Notes: generated by a model not told the origin, from the letters alone. Positions 10,622 to 22,410 are shown, counted from the first letter of the stretch. The stretch: DNA of 64,000 nt from Flectonema sp. DT1601 (GCA_964019425.1 OZ025811.1:620001-684000), one strand, 5' to 3'. Numbers and translations are program-made.

Positions 10622-11016
10622 ATCTCCCTGCTATCCTCATATCCCCACAATAATATTATACCTTTTCATTTTCTCTTTCCTTTTCTGGTCTTTTTTTTTT
10701 CTTTTTTTCCTTTTTCATACAACGTTTTTTATTTATATTTTATTTTTTTTTTTTTTTTCATGTTTGATTATTTCCTCTTCATATTTTTTTTCTATTCTTT
10801 CTTTTTTTTTTTTTTTTTTTTTTTCTCTACCTCTCTCTTAATTCTGTTCGTTTCTTTGAAACGAAAATTCATTTGAATATTATTCCTTGGTCAGCAACCA
10901 TCATTGTCGCCCTTTGGGCCTGTTAAAAAAAAAAAAAAAATAAAAAGAAAGTTTACGTCGGGAATAGGGCAGGAGCCAAAAGCTCCCAGTCCGTTACTTC
11001 CCACTTATCGAAATTC
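10601..11016 (+). other. LINE A terminal 3' block (copy A1)
   Basis: The non-tandem end of the LINE A tail runs from GAGCATCTCCCTGC through CCTTGGTCAGCAACCATC to CCCACTTATCGAAATTC. It is present in A0, A1, A2 and, reversed, in A3. The copies share the final motif but differ in what follows (at 664, 11017, 24614 and, reversed, 25505), which marks this as the true 3' terminus of the retrotransposon. Confidence 0.75.
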
Positions 11017-11017
11017 A

Positions 11018-11875
11018 TTACAAGATAAATTTCGTCAAAATCCGTTTACTGCCATAAAAGAAGAACTCCAAAAAGAAGATCCTCAACCCCCCTCCCTTGA
11101 TATTCCAGAGGAAAAAATAATTGAACATTTTAAAAACAATTATTGTGACAATGAAAAAAAAAAAAATGATTTCACCCATCCCTCTTTTTTACCTAAGTCT
11201 GACTACAAGACAATGGATGATATCCAGTTCCCGAGCTTCGAACAGTTTGGTATTCTCTTATCAAAGAAAAAAAACAAATGTGCCCCTGGTCCCAATTGCA
11301 TACCTTATGTTGTATGGAAAAAGGTCCCAACTTTTATGGAAGCACTTTACAAGGTATTAAAGAGAATTTTCGAACTCAAGGCCTATCCGGATAGTTGGGG
11401 CTTAGCATTTGTAACAATGCTCCCAAAGCCCAACTCCGATGGGAAAGACATCTCGAAAACGAGACCGATAGCTGTGGGCAACTGCGACGGGAAAATTTTT
11501 AATACGGTTATTCAGGAAGCCGTCGCAAACCACACTCTTTCTAAATTTAATTTTCAAAAAGGCTTTAGGAAAGGTGTCTCTGGGTGTATCGAACATGCCA
11601 CGATCACCTCAGAGATTTTTAAAGAAGTGAAAGCTCTCCGGAAAAACCTAACAATTGTCTGGGTGGATTTGGCAGATGCTTTCGGCTCAGTCAAACATCA
11701 ATTAATTTTCTTTGCTTTAAAATATTTCGGAATTCACGAAAGAATAATCGGTTTCTATAAAAGGTATTATTCCTCCATGCGCGTCCAAATCAGAGTTGGA
11801 GAAGGCCTGACGCCCACTATCCCTTTTGAAGTTGGTGTCTTTCAAGGCTGCGTTTCCTCCCCAACCCTTTTTAAT
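11018..11875 (+). pseudogene. LINE A2 ORF, forward fragment (RT N-terminal half)
   Basis: It is nearly identical to A1 1912-2768, covering the segment before the reverse transcriptase through the GVFQGCVSSPTLFN motif. The frame is open from the preceding tail block at 10904, which only reflects read-through of flanking DNA. At 11876 the sequence switches to the opposite strand of the same ORF, so the reverse transcriptase is split before its FADD motif. Confidence 0.9.
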
Positions 11876-13971
11876 GGGGAATTCTGGAGAGAGATGGAAG
11901 AAATAGAAGAGAATGACAAGGAGAGTCCAGTGAGCTCATCCTCATCTAACAAAAAAGAAGGGGCCGGGGAGGAAGAAGAACCATTGGCAATGAGTAGAAT
12001 AGAAAGAGCCGATGCGTAACAAGTTTGCCAGATAAAACATTTCTCAAGCCACGATCTTTCAATGGTGAGCTTTTCGATCGTTTTCAGTTTTGTTACTTTG
12101 TGGATTTTGACTTCTTCCACAGGGAAGATTTCTTTACCATCTTTTATAAAACTTGCGGTGGCAGGTTCTTCTTTAATGCTGCGCATTAGTGGTCTTGAAT
12201 GCCACGTGGGGAGGTTCCTCGTCTGGAACAGAACATATGAGCACTGTCTGGCGATTCTGGTGCATTCACAAAATAAAGCTTTTGTTGGTGCTAAAGGTGA
12301 ACCGATGTGACGTGTCCAGATGTTCAGCTGGTCCATGCAGATGTTTCCTCGTACGCCAACTTCAATAGTAAAAATGTTACAGTCGAAGCCATTAGCGATG
12401 ATCGAGTCTCTTAGCTTTAGGTATTTCTTTTCCTTTAAGACATGAGAGGTTTCGAAACGATCTTCATTTGGACACGTCAGCTCCAGAATCAGTGCTCTTT
12501 TCGCAAAAAAAGAATAAATAAAAATGTCTGGTCTTAGAGAGGACGAGACATGGCACACTTCAAGAGGAACAATTAGGCGGTTATCACCGACATCGTCGAG
12601 GATGACCCAATCATTCGCTAGTGAGAGTTCGCCTGTCTCTTTAGAAAATCTTTCTAGGGGTTTATTTTCCCCTGTTTTTAAAAAAGTTTGAGAGGGAGGC
12701 GGGAGGTTTTCTTTTCTTTTGTTGGCTTTTATTATCAACTCTTCCAAGAAGATAACAATGCGTTTTAGAACGCTGTCATGACGCCACGTGAACCTCCCTT
12801 GTGTTAAAGAGACAGGACAGCCTGTTAAGACATGCCTGAGGGTAGGATTCACTTTGCCACACAAAACACAATTTTGGTCCACATTGGTGATGTTCCACCT
12901 CTTTAAATTATCTTGTGAGGGGAGGGTGTTTGTAACCGCTTTCAGTTGAAATGAGATATAGGCAGGATTTCCCTCCCTAAGTACCTTATTCCAGGTGAAG
13001 TCGTTTATCATACATTTAGACCACTCCTTCCACTGACCTTGGACTTGTAATTTATTCAAAGAGTTCAGTAGTTCATCTGTGGCTTCCACTTCAAAACGCT
13101 TAAGGAGATCAGGGCGAGTAGTACGTAGATCGCGCAATCGGTGACCAAGACCAGCTGATTGCTTCGCAAGAGAACGGTAAGAAAAAAACTTAATAAGGCG
13201 CTCCCACTCAGCAGAAGCTGAAAACTTTTTCGACCAATTGGACGATTTCTCCATAATAACATTGTAGACACCGTGCATGTCAGAGTCCTGTGAGGATCTG
13301 AGGATGTCTAGTTTAATTGATTGCGCTTGTTTATATAGCGTCTCAACTCTTTTGTGTCTGAGACCAACAGTGTTCTTTGAACCGGTAAAAAGGATGACTG
13401 TGTTCGCAGAGCGGACAAATCCCCACCATTTCTTCAAAAAAGGTTTAATAATTTTGTCCAATTTTTTGGCAAAAGGGAGAGATAAGTCATGGATCATTAA
13501 ACTCCATGTTAACCTTGACAATAACAAGTGTTGGACAGACCAAGCCTTCTGAGACCCATATAGTGGCATGGCGTCGACTTTTTTTAAAAAATTCCTGGTA
13601 AAAGTGGTCAGGCGCTCTCGCAGTTTCTGTTCTTTGGCGTTCGGCTCAAACCAACGCCCGAGGTATTTGAACTCTCCAGCTTCCTGGAGATTCGTAATCG
13701 GAACATTGTTAATCTTCAGGTCCGGGTTAGCTGGTTTCCCTTGTACAAAGCTGTGGGCAATGCATTTCTGGGGTTTCGCTTTCATACCACGAGACCAGGA
13801 AAGAAACTGTTCGAGCGACTTGATTAGCAATTTTGCCCCCGCCTTTGATGACGTGGTAAGTTGTAAATCATCAGCAAAAGCTGCAACTAATAGTTGGAGG
13901 GATTTATTGTTAAACTCGTAGGCTTCCTGTTGATGAACTGCTAAGGAAAAGAGCAGTAGTTGGAATACCAA
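11876..13971 (-). pseudogene. LINE A2 ORF, inverted segment (RT C-terminal half, zinc knuckle, endonuclease)
   Basis: This is the reverse complement of about 2769-4858 in A1, encoding FADD, the CCHC knuckle and the RPD...ELT endonuclease on the minus strand in one open frame of about 709 codons. The break falls exactly where the forward fragment ends, so a ~2.1 kb piece of the element was flipped in place. Sequence identity to A1 is very high, with only scattered substitutions, so the flip is recent. Confidence 0.9.
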
Positions 13972-15420
13972 TCCCCATGGTGTCCAACTAAATTAAAGGA
14001 CAAGTCTGGGATAATCCCTGCCAGAGGGGCGAGTATTCTACCATGGTTGAAATACTCTGGCAACTGATCTTCAATTTTATGTTGTTTGTTAGCTGCTGGT
14101 GTATCTCGATCATGTGTTGATACTTGCATTTTTTTTTATTTGTAATCTTTTACTACAATAACTCTTGCAATTATCTTTTCTTTTTTATTCTCTATCTGTT
14201 CTGGTCTGTTTCTTCATTTTTTTACATTAATAATTACATTTTGTTCAAAAAGAAAAAAAAAGAAAAAGATTTCATATTAGAAACTAGGAAACTAGGTTAA
14301 CACTTAGTTAAAATTAAGACCGGTTAGTCAGTTTAAGGTCTTGTCTAGGACCAACATTCTTGTTTAACTTCAGTTATATTCATTTTACTTTTTATTGTTT
14401 CCCATCTGTTTTTATTTTCTATTAGTTCTGGTCAGAAACCCCTGGGCAGCAAGAAGGAAAGCAGTTTAGTACTTCTGGGTGTTTGGCATCACACCCCATA
14501 GTGAGCAAGTACAACAGGTAGCATTGGTAGTCTGTTGATCCTGAGTGATCCCAGCTACAGTTTTGTTTTTCTTTCTTTTTTTTAGAAGAAGATCAGGACA
14601 TTCAAGCACTGCTGGATAGTTGCTGAATGCAGGGCCTGCCTGTGGCATTATAATACTGTAAAGGGAAATATTCTCGCGGGGAAATATTCTTGCGGGGAAA
14701 TATTCTTGCGGGGAAATATTCTCGCGGATTTGGAGATTTTTTTTCAAACTCGCGGGTTTTTCCCCACAAGAATATTTCCCTGCCACAGAGGATTTTTGTG
14801 AAAGCCAGCCAGTTGATCAAGAATCTAAGAAATCTTTGTGCTTCCATCAAGTGTCAGGTAGAACAAAGCATTATTCTCCAAGCAAACACAATAAAAAACT
14901 ACCATACTGCACAATAAAAATAATTTTTACTGAAACTTTCCTTCATAGCACACATATTTTCTTCACAAAAAAGAACAAAAAAATGGCTAGAAAAAAAGTA
15001 TGCTTGCAGGGAAATATTCCCGCGGGGAAATATTCTCGCGGATTCAGAAAAAATAATAAAAACTCGTGGGTTTTTCCCCACAAGAATATTTCCCTTTACA
15101 GTAACAGGCTAAGTCATTTGTAGTTCATAGTTTACCTTTGATTTTATAACTTCACATAGGGTACTATGAACGATGAGAGATCCAGTGGGATCACTCAGGG
15201 TCTAGTAGAGACCACCAATGTTGTGCGTTGATAGGCAAGGTGACCAACCTTGACATTCTTTCTTTTCTCTCCTGTTGTGACAAACACAAAATACACACAC
15301 AGCTTACAGTGTGTTCTTTGTGTATGTTTTCTTCAGGTGTGAGTAGTTTTTTTGTTCTTGCTCTTCAGGGAGGGCCTTAGCCAAAAGCTAACAGTCCAAA
15401 TCTCACCTGGAAATTCAACT
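13972..15420 (+). repeat. B-family repeat, copy B1 (contains a MITE)
   Basis: This repeat begins at CCATGGTGTCCAAC and ends at CACCTGGAAATTCAACTC. It shares its whole length with B2 (15943-16938) once the MITE at 14656-15101 is removed. Its right two-thirds also match the copies at 28931-29625 (reverse) and 33600-34296. Within it, 14215-14350 is the reverse complement of two pieces of the LINE A tail (about 6538-6580 and 7379-7445). The class is unresolved; no transposase or reverse transcriptase is visible. Confidence 0.6.
14656..15101. mobile_element. 446-bp MITE, TA target duplication, subterminal repeats
   Basis: Its ends are CTGTAAAGGG and CCCTTTACAG, flanked by TA on both sides. The uninterrupted site is seen in B2 (CATTATAATAACAGGC near 16620), which fixes the borders to the base. 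Each terminus carries direct copies of GGGAAATATTCTCGCGG (four on the left, two on the right) and a CGCGGGTTTTTCCCC segment. TA duplication fits the Tc1/mariner group or another TA-targeting superfamily. There is no coding capacity. Confidence 0.85.
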
Positions 15421-15942
15421 CAGTCCTTGTCAGTTTTGGCATCAAACTTGTAATGGTTTAATCATTACAGGTTATTTACTGAAATATTTGTTCTAAAAGT
15501 AGTATTTCTCACTTAGAAATTTTTTATTTTTTTATTTTCAGCTTAATTAGCTACAAATTGTTTCTACTAAGTGTTTCTCACTTAGTTTTTTTTTTTGCTT
15601 TTCAGCTCCTTAAAAGCTGCTAAGTGTTTCTGCTAAGTGTTTCTCACTTAGAATTTTATTTTTATGTTCGTTTTCTATCCCTTCTCCTATCCCTTTTGTT
15701 CAAAATAAGCGGGAGGAAATTCTCTCATTCACGCTAAGATGCACTCTGAACTTTGATTTTTTGATCTGAGTGTGAGGGAATGACCTGTTAGTGCATTGGG
15801 CATAGGCTGGGCTGCAGTTTAGATGTCTTAGGTGTTAATAGGGGGTTCCTCTTAGCATTTTTCTTTGTTCCCACCTTATGATTTTCTTGAAGAAAAAAAA
15901 TAGAAGTCATAATGGTGCTTCCCTCTGGAAGGGTTGTAAGCC
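15421..15942. other. Spacer between B1 and B2
   Basis: The spacer is about 520 bp without an ORF. It contains four copies of a CTAAGTGTTTCTCACTTAG-like inverted motif (near 15510, 15570, 15630 and 15650) set in T-rich sequence. No known family is recognised. Confidence 0.5.
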
Positions 15943-16938
15943 ATGGTGTCCAACTAAATTAAAGGACAAGTCTGGGATAATCCCTGCCAGAGGGGCGAGT
16001 ATTCTACCATGGTTGAAATACTCTGGCAACTGATCTTCAATTTTATGTTGTTTGTTAGCTGCTGGTGTATCTCGATCATGTGTTGATACTTGCATTTTTT
16101 TTTATTTGTAATCTTTTACTACAATAACTCTTGCAATTATCTTTTCTTTTTTATTCTCTATCTGTTCTGGTCTGTTTCTTCATTTTTTTACATTAATAAT
16201 TACATTTTGTTCAAAAAGAAAAAAAAAGAAAAAGATTTCATATTAGAAACTAGGAAACTAGGTTAACACTTAGTTAAAATTAAGACCGGTTAGTCAGTTT
16301 AAGGTCTTGTCTAGGACCAACATTCTTGTTTAACTTCAGTTATATTCATTTTACTTTTTATTGTTTCCCATCTGTTTTTATTTTCTATTAGTTCTGGTCA
16401 GAAACCCCTGGGCAGCAAGAAGGAAAGCAGTTTAGTACTTCTGGGTGTTTGGCATCACCCCCCATAGTGAGCAAGTACAACAGGTGGCATTGGTAGTCTG
16501 TTGATCCTGAGTGATCCCAGCTACAGTTTTGTTTTTCTTTCTTTTTTTTAGAAGAAGATCAGGACATTCAAGCACTGCTGGATAGTTGCTGAATGCAGGG
16601 CCTGCCTGTGGCATTATAATAACAGGCTAAGTCATTTGTAGTTCATAGTTTACCTTTGATTTTATAACTTCACATAGGGTACTATGAACGATGAGAGATC
16701 CAGTGGGATCACTCAGGGTCTAGTAGAGACCACCAATGTTGTGCGTTGATAGGCAAGGTGACCAACCTTGACATTGTTTCTTTTCTCTCCTGTTGTGACA
16801 AACACAAAATACACACACAGCTTACAGTGTGTTCTTTGTGTATGTTTTCTTCAGGTGTGAGTAGTTTTTTTGTTCTTGCTCTTCAGGGAGGGCCTTAGCC
16901 AAAAGCTAACAGTCCAAATCTCACCTGGAAATTCAACT
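15943..16938 (+). repeat. B-family repeat, copy B2
   Basis: This is an almost exact copy of B1 without the MITE, ending at CACCTGGAAATTCAACTC and joined directly to the LINE A2 coding sequence. The B1-spacer-B2 arrangement could be two direct terminal repeats around a small interior or a simple tandem duplication. The sequence does not decide, because single B copies elsewhere have different left ends. Confidence 0.6.
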
Positions 16939-18303
16939 CCTGAACTCATGTCAACGGGATCGCAAACACTTCCTGCTGATTTCGCTATAGTGATAAGAAG
17001 TCAATCTGACATGGGTTCCCAAACCCCCTTGTACAATAAAAAAGAAGGAAGATTAAGGCTGAAACTTTCCTTGAAATGCCAGATTTTAGAAAACGAACTA
17101 GAACAAATGAAAGAACGAATGTTTTATGTTCTATTTTTATTTTACTTTAATGCGATGTCAGCCTCCCTTGAGAATGACAAGCAGCTACTGAATGGATTGT
17201 CTATTGAGAACAAAGCATCCAAACAATGGGCCGCCGAGAGTGTATCTCACAGCCCACTCCCTTTAAATCTATCCGCACCCCCATCTGTCTTTAACGTAGA
17301 AACGGAACAGAAAAAACGTGAACTATTGGAAAAAGAGAATCAACACCTGATCGCTGAATGTGATTTAGTGAAAAGTTCTCTTCTCTCATTAGTTCAAAGA
17401 ACTAACTCTCTGGAGGAAAAAAGGACGAGCGAGCTGGCGCGACAATCACAAAGAGCGGACCACGCTGAAATGTTTTATTTCAACTTACAACAAAGGTTCA
17501 TTCTATTAAACAATGAATTAGAATCTAAGTGTAGGGATGAAACTGGAACAAAAATTCAACTCTATTTGTCTCAACAAGAGGTCGCAACATTGCGTGCTGG
17601 CCCTCAACTGTCCCATTTTTCCCAACAATTTTCCCCAACACCCCCTTTTTTATTCGAATCAACGTCCACGGTAAAGAATTATCGACTCCCTCTCATCGCA
17701 ACAACCTATTACTCCTGGACTCCCAAACCCCGTCTTTCCTTTTTTTTTAAACCTCATTCTCCATTGATCACGTTCCCTTCTGAACTGTCTCAAAGTAGAC
17801 TACTGGTATCGTCTTCTGCTCAAACGGAACAAGAAAAAGACAGTGCGGCGACCTCATCGACGGAAGATTCACCTATTGCGAGGCAATGGTCCGAAGGTAG
17901 ACTCGATTTACTGGACAACTACTGTCAAGCGGTAAGTGACTCTCTCCAGACAAATGAGAAAGTGGCGCTGCTCTCGGAAAAACTAGTGGAAGAGCAACGT
18001 CGATGCTCCGAGTTGAGCTATCAACAGAAGACTATCCATAAAGAACAACTGGATCATTCCATGTTGTTGATGGAGATGGCCAGTGAGCTCTCTGAGCAAC
18101 TCTATTTGGCAAAAGACCAAAACAGAGCTCTCAAATTTCAGTTACAAACATGGGCAAATGGTTTTAACCCACCCGAAAAGGAAGCGCAAGAAGAAAATGA
18201 GACCCCAAAGCGTCCGAGGGAGCGCCTATCACAAAAAAAGCGAACTCCACCCTCAACGAATCCTCATGATCGCAGAAGAATCTTTTTAGATGACGATTGC
18301 TAA
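16939..18303 (+). pseudogene. LINE A2 ORF, C-terminal extension
   Basis: It matches A1 from residue ~1252 (PELMSTGSQTLP) to the stop. The first ~70 residues are nearly identical to A1. The rest is clearly alignable but much diverged (for example SPIARQWSEGRLDLLDNYCQ against TPIARQWSEGRIDLLENYCR in A1), with the frame kept open throughout. The region is helical and Glu/Gln/Leu-rich and ends in a basic stretch. Retained frame despite divergence argues that the extension is functional in the family. It is detached from the upstream domains in this copy. Confidence 0.8.
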
Positions 18304-18600
18304 GTTCTAGTTTCTATTAGTATTAAATTATTTGTATTATTTTGTCGATATGTTTATGTCTGTCCGATCATAACGTCAATCAGATTAATTGTTAATTGTA
18401 ATTGGTTTGAGCGCTTATCAAAAAAAAAAAAAAGCGAACTCCAACCTCAACGAACTTTCATGATCGCAGAAGAATCTTTTTAGATGACGATTGCTAAGTT
18501 CTAGTTTCTATTAGTATTTATTTATTTGTATTATTTTGTCGATATGTTTATGTCCGTCAGATCATAACGTTAATCAGATTAATTGTCAATTGTTAATTGT
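18229..18600 (+). repeat. Tandem duplication of the ORF end and start of the 3' UTR in A2
   Basis: The stretch from AAAAAAAGCGAACTCCACC through the stop codon, CTAAGTTCTAGTTTCTATTAG and TTTTGTCGATATG is repeated about 195 bases downstream with a few changes. A1 has only one copy. The second copy has drifted back to the A1 version of the UTR. Confidence 0.75.
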
Positions 18601-20045
18601 AAATGGTCTAAACCCCAATCCAAGTTCCCAAGGCTTGGCATAGATTTGAGTGACGCCTTACTGGCCTCCTCATCCTCTATGAGTGGTGAGGGGGCCAGCA
18701 ATGGTTTTTTTTTTTTTTCTCTTATTTCTTTTTTTCTTTTTCTTTTACTCTAATATAAAATATTTTTGAACAAAATGTGATTATTAATTTAAAAAAAAAA
18801 AAAAAAAAATGTAAATGAATAATAAAAAAAAAAAAAAAAAAACATGCCTTGGGAATACAACCAAAGCCCCAATTAATCGGTCCTTTCTTTTTTCCTTCTT
18901 GTCAAGTGATCGCTCCACTCGTCGATCACCAAAACCGATTGTATTTATATCTGTTCTTTTCTCAACGATCGGCTATACCGATCATTTTTTTTAAAAATAA
19001 TTGTTTTCTTCTTCTCGACGATCAGATCCAATTGATCGACCTTTTCTTTTTTTTTCCTTTATTCCTTCCATCCCTCCCGCTCCCCTTATTTTAATAAAAA
19101 CAAGATCAGCTCAGCTTGATCGTTAAACTTTTTTATTTATTTATTTTTTTTTTTTTTTTTTTTTATTTAAACTGATTGTATTTATATCTGGTTATTTTTC
19201 TCAACGATCGGCTATGCCGATCGACCTTTAAAATAAATGTCTTCTTCTTCTCGACGACCAGATCCAATTGATCGACCTTTTCTTTTTTTTTCCTTTATTC
19301 CTTCCATCCCTCCCGCTCCCCTTATTTTAATAAAAACAAGATCAGCCCAGCTTGATCGTTATTTATTTATTTATTTATTTAATTTTTTTTTTTTGTTGGT
19401 CCTAGTCAAGACCTTAAACTGACTAATCGGTCTTAACTTTAACTAAGTGAATGAACCCTTTCCGTTTTCCTTTTCCCTTTATTACTCTCTATCTGGTCTG
19501 TTATGTCATAAATCTCATTTAATTTTATCATTCATTTTAATTTTCACTGTTTCCCATCTACATTTTATTTTCAAATAGTTCCGGTCTGTCTCTGATGTTA
19601 AATAAAACTGATCATGTTAACTCAATATTTTTTTTTATTATGTGCAAGAGATACCAACACGCAAGAGATACCAACGCACATACGAGATACCAGCACTTCC
19701 GAGATACCGACACACAAGAGATACCAAGACACTTAAGATACCAGCAAGGACAGTGAGAGGTAGAATGAACTCTCCTCCTTGTGTCCGATCCTGATTATTT
19801 TTTGTTGAATTGGTAGTGTTACCTCAGTTTGCGACTCTCGTATCTGTGTTGTGTTAACTCATGTAAGTGATCTTAACTCCTGTTAAATAAAAAAAAAAAA
19901 TTTCAAAAAAAAAGAAATTAAAAAAGAAGAATTTTCAAATGAAGTTATATCAACCCCTGCCACCCATTATGATCAATTCCGCTTGTTTTTTTTTTTTTTT
20001 TTCTTCTTTCTTTTCTTCAAATATAAAAAAAAATTAAAAAATATA
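18601..20045 (+). other. LINE A2 proximal tail
   Basis: It is collinear with A1 6340-8020: the UTR hairpin, two (not three) ~190-bp tandem units, the GTTGGTCCTAGTCAAGACC block, and the six GAGATACC units. No genes. Confidence 0.8.
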
Positions 20046-22240
20046 AAAGATGAAACAATGTTATCATTGTTTTTTTTATCGATCGACTATGTCGATTACT
20101 TCCAGTTTTCCGTCCTGGTCAAGACGCTAAACTGATTGTTTTTTTTTTTTTTTTTAAAAAATTAATAAAAAGAATATAAAAAAAAAAAAAAATAAACAAT
20201 GTTATCATTGTTTTTTTTTTTATCGTTCGACTTTGTCGACTAATTTCTATTTTCCGTTTCTTTTCTTTAAATAATAAATAAAAAGAATTTAAAATAAAAA
20301 AAAAGAATAAACAATGTTATCATTGTTTTTTTATCGATCGGCTATGTCGATTACTTTCTATTTTCCGCCCTGGTCAAGACGCTAAACTGATTGTTTTTTC
20401 TTTAAAATAATTAAAAGGATTTAAAAAAAAAAAAAAAAAAAAAAAGAATAAACAATGTTATCATTGTTTTTTTTTATTGTTCGACTTTGTTGACTAATTT
20501 CTATTTTCCGTTTTTTTTCTTTAAAAAATAAATAAAAAGAATTTAAAATAAATAAAAAAGAATAAACAATGTTATCATTGTTTTTTTATCGATCGACTAT
20601 GTCGATCACTTTCTATTTTCCGTCCTGGTCAAGACGCTAAACTGATTGTTTTTTTTCAAAATTAATAAAAAAGAATATAAAAAAAAAAAAAAAAAAAAAA
20701 AAGAATAAACAATGTTATCATTGTTTTTTTTTATCGTTCGACTTTGTTGACTAATTTCTATTTTCCGTTTTTTTTCTTTAAAAAATAAATAAAAAGAATT
20801 TAAAATAAAAAAAAAGAATAAACAATGTTATCATTGTTTTTTTATCGATCGACTATGTCGATCACTTTCTATTTTCCGTCCTGGTCAAGACGCAAAACTG
20901 ATTGTTTTTTTTTCAAAATTAATAAAAAAGAATATAAAAAAAAAAAAAAAAAAGAATAAACAATGTCATCATTGTTTTTTTTTTATCGTTCGACTTTGTC
21001 GACTAATTTCTATTTTCCGTTTCTTTTCTTTAAAGAATAAATAAAAAGAATTTAAAATAAAAAAAAAGAATAAACAATGTTATCATTGTTTTTTTATCGA
21101 TCGACTATGTCGATCACTTTCTATTTTCCGTCCTGGTCAAGACGCTAAACTGATTGTTTTTTTTTTTTTTTTTCAAAATTAATAAAAAAGAATATAAAAA
21201 AAAAAAAAAAAAAAGGAAAAACAATGTTATCATTGTTTTTTTTTATCGTTCGACTTTATCGACTAATTTCTATTTTCCGTTTCTTTTCTTTAAAGAATAA
21301 ATAAAAAGAATTTAAAATAAAAAAAAAGAATAAACAATGTTATCATTGTTTTTTTTATCGATCGACTATGTCGATCACTTTCTATTTTCCGTCCTGGTCA
21401 AGACGCTAAACTGATTGTTTTTTTTTTTTTTCAAAATTAATAAAAAAGAATATAAAAAAAAAAAAAAAAAAAAAAAGAATAAACAATGTTATCATTGTTT
21501 TTTTTTATTGTTCGACTTTGTTGACTAATTTCTATTTTCCGTTTTTTTTCTTTAAAAAATAAATAAAAAGAATTTAAAATAAAAAAAAAAAAGAATAAAC
21601 AATGTTATCATTGTTTTTTTTATCGATCGACTATGTCGATTACTTTCTATTTTCCGTCCTGGTCAAGACGCTAAACTGATTGTTTTTTTTTCAAAATTAA
21701 TAAAAAAGAATATAAAAAAATACAAAAAAAAGAATAAACAATGTTATCATTGTTTTTTTTTTATCGTTCGACTTTGTCGACTAATTTCTATTTTCCGTTT
21801 TTTTTCTTTAAAAAATAAATAAAAAGAATTTAAAATAAAAAAAAAAAAGAATAAACAATGTTATCATTGTTTTTTTTATCGATCGACTATGTCGATTACT
21901 TTCTATTTTCCGTCCTGGTCAAGACGCTAAACTGATTGTTTTTTTTTTCAAAATTAATAAAAAAGAATATAAAAAAAAAAAAAAAAAAGAATAAACAATG
22001 TTATCATTGTTTTTTTTATCGATCGACTATGTCGATTACTTTCTATTTTCCGTCCTGGTCAGGACGCTAAACTGATTGTTTTTTCTTTAAAAATAAATAA
22101 AAAGAATAAAAAAAAAAAAAAAAAGGAATAAACAATGTTATCATTGTTTTTTTTTATCGATCGACTATGTCGATTACTTACTATTTTCCGTCCTGGTCAA
22201 GACGCTAAACTGATTGTTTTTTCTTTAAAATAATTAAAAA

Positions 22241-22273
<33 letters not shown>

Positions 22274-22410
22274 AATAAACAATGTTATCATTGTTTTTTT
22301 TCTATCGATCAACTATGTCGATTAATTTCTATTTTCCGTCCTGATCGAGACGCTAAACTGATTGTTTCCTTTTTTTAAATAAAAAATTAAGAAAAAAAAA
22401 AAAAAAAAAA
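20046..22410 (+). repeat. LINE A2 tail satellite array, about 18 units, alternating dimers
   Basis: It is the same family as 8025-10600. From about 20050 to 21900, long units (ATCGATCGACTATGTCGAT) and short units (ATCGTTCGACTTTGTCGAC) alternate almost perfectly, giving a ~250-bp higher-order repeat. The last four units are all of the long type. Each unit keeps the AACAATG-TTAT-CATTGTT hairpin. Confidence 0.9.

Larger units (their letters stand above)
664..11016 (+). mobile_element. LINE A, complete copy A1 (RLE-type non-LTR retrotransposon)
   Basis: The unit comprises a 5' region (664-1107), one long ORF (1108-6234), and a ~4.8 kb 3' tail ending at ATCGAAATTC. The left end follows directly on the terminal motif of copy A0, and the right end is followed directly by truncated copy A2, so copies are arranged head to tail. 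The 5' region from about 690 is shared with the reversed fragment at 32240. The tail is assigned to the LINE because truncated copy A2 carries the same tail and because a tail-only copy (25506-28548) has jumped into another LINE with the same 3' end. The endonuclease type places it among the R2/NeSL-like LINEs. Exact unit borders are inferred from comparing copies within the window. Confidence 0.75.

Noticed and set aside
13972-16938. B1-spacer-B2 as an LTR element
   Set aside because: The paired arrangement fits direct terminal repeats, but the borders lack a clear TG...CA and a matching target duplication, the interior has no coding capacity, and the other B copies have different left ends.
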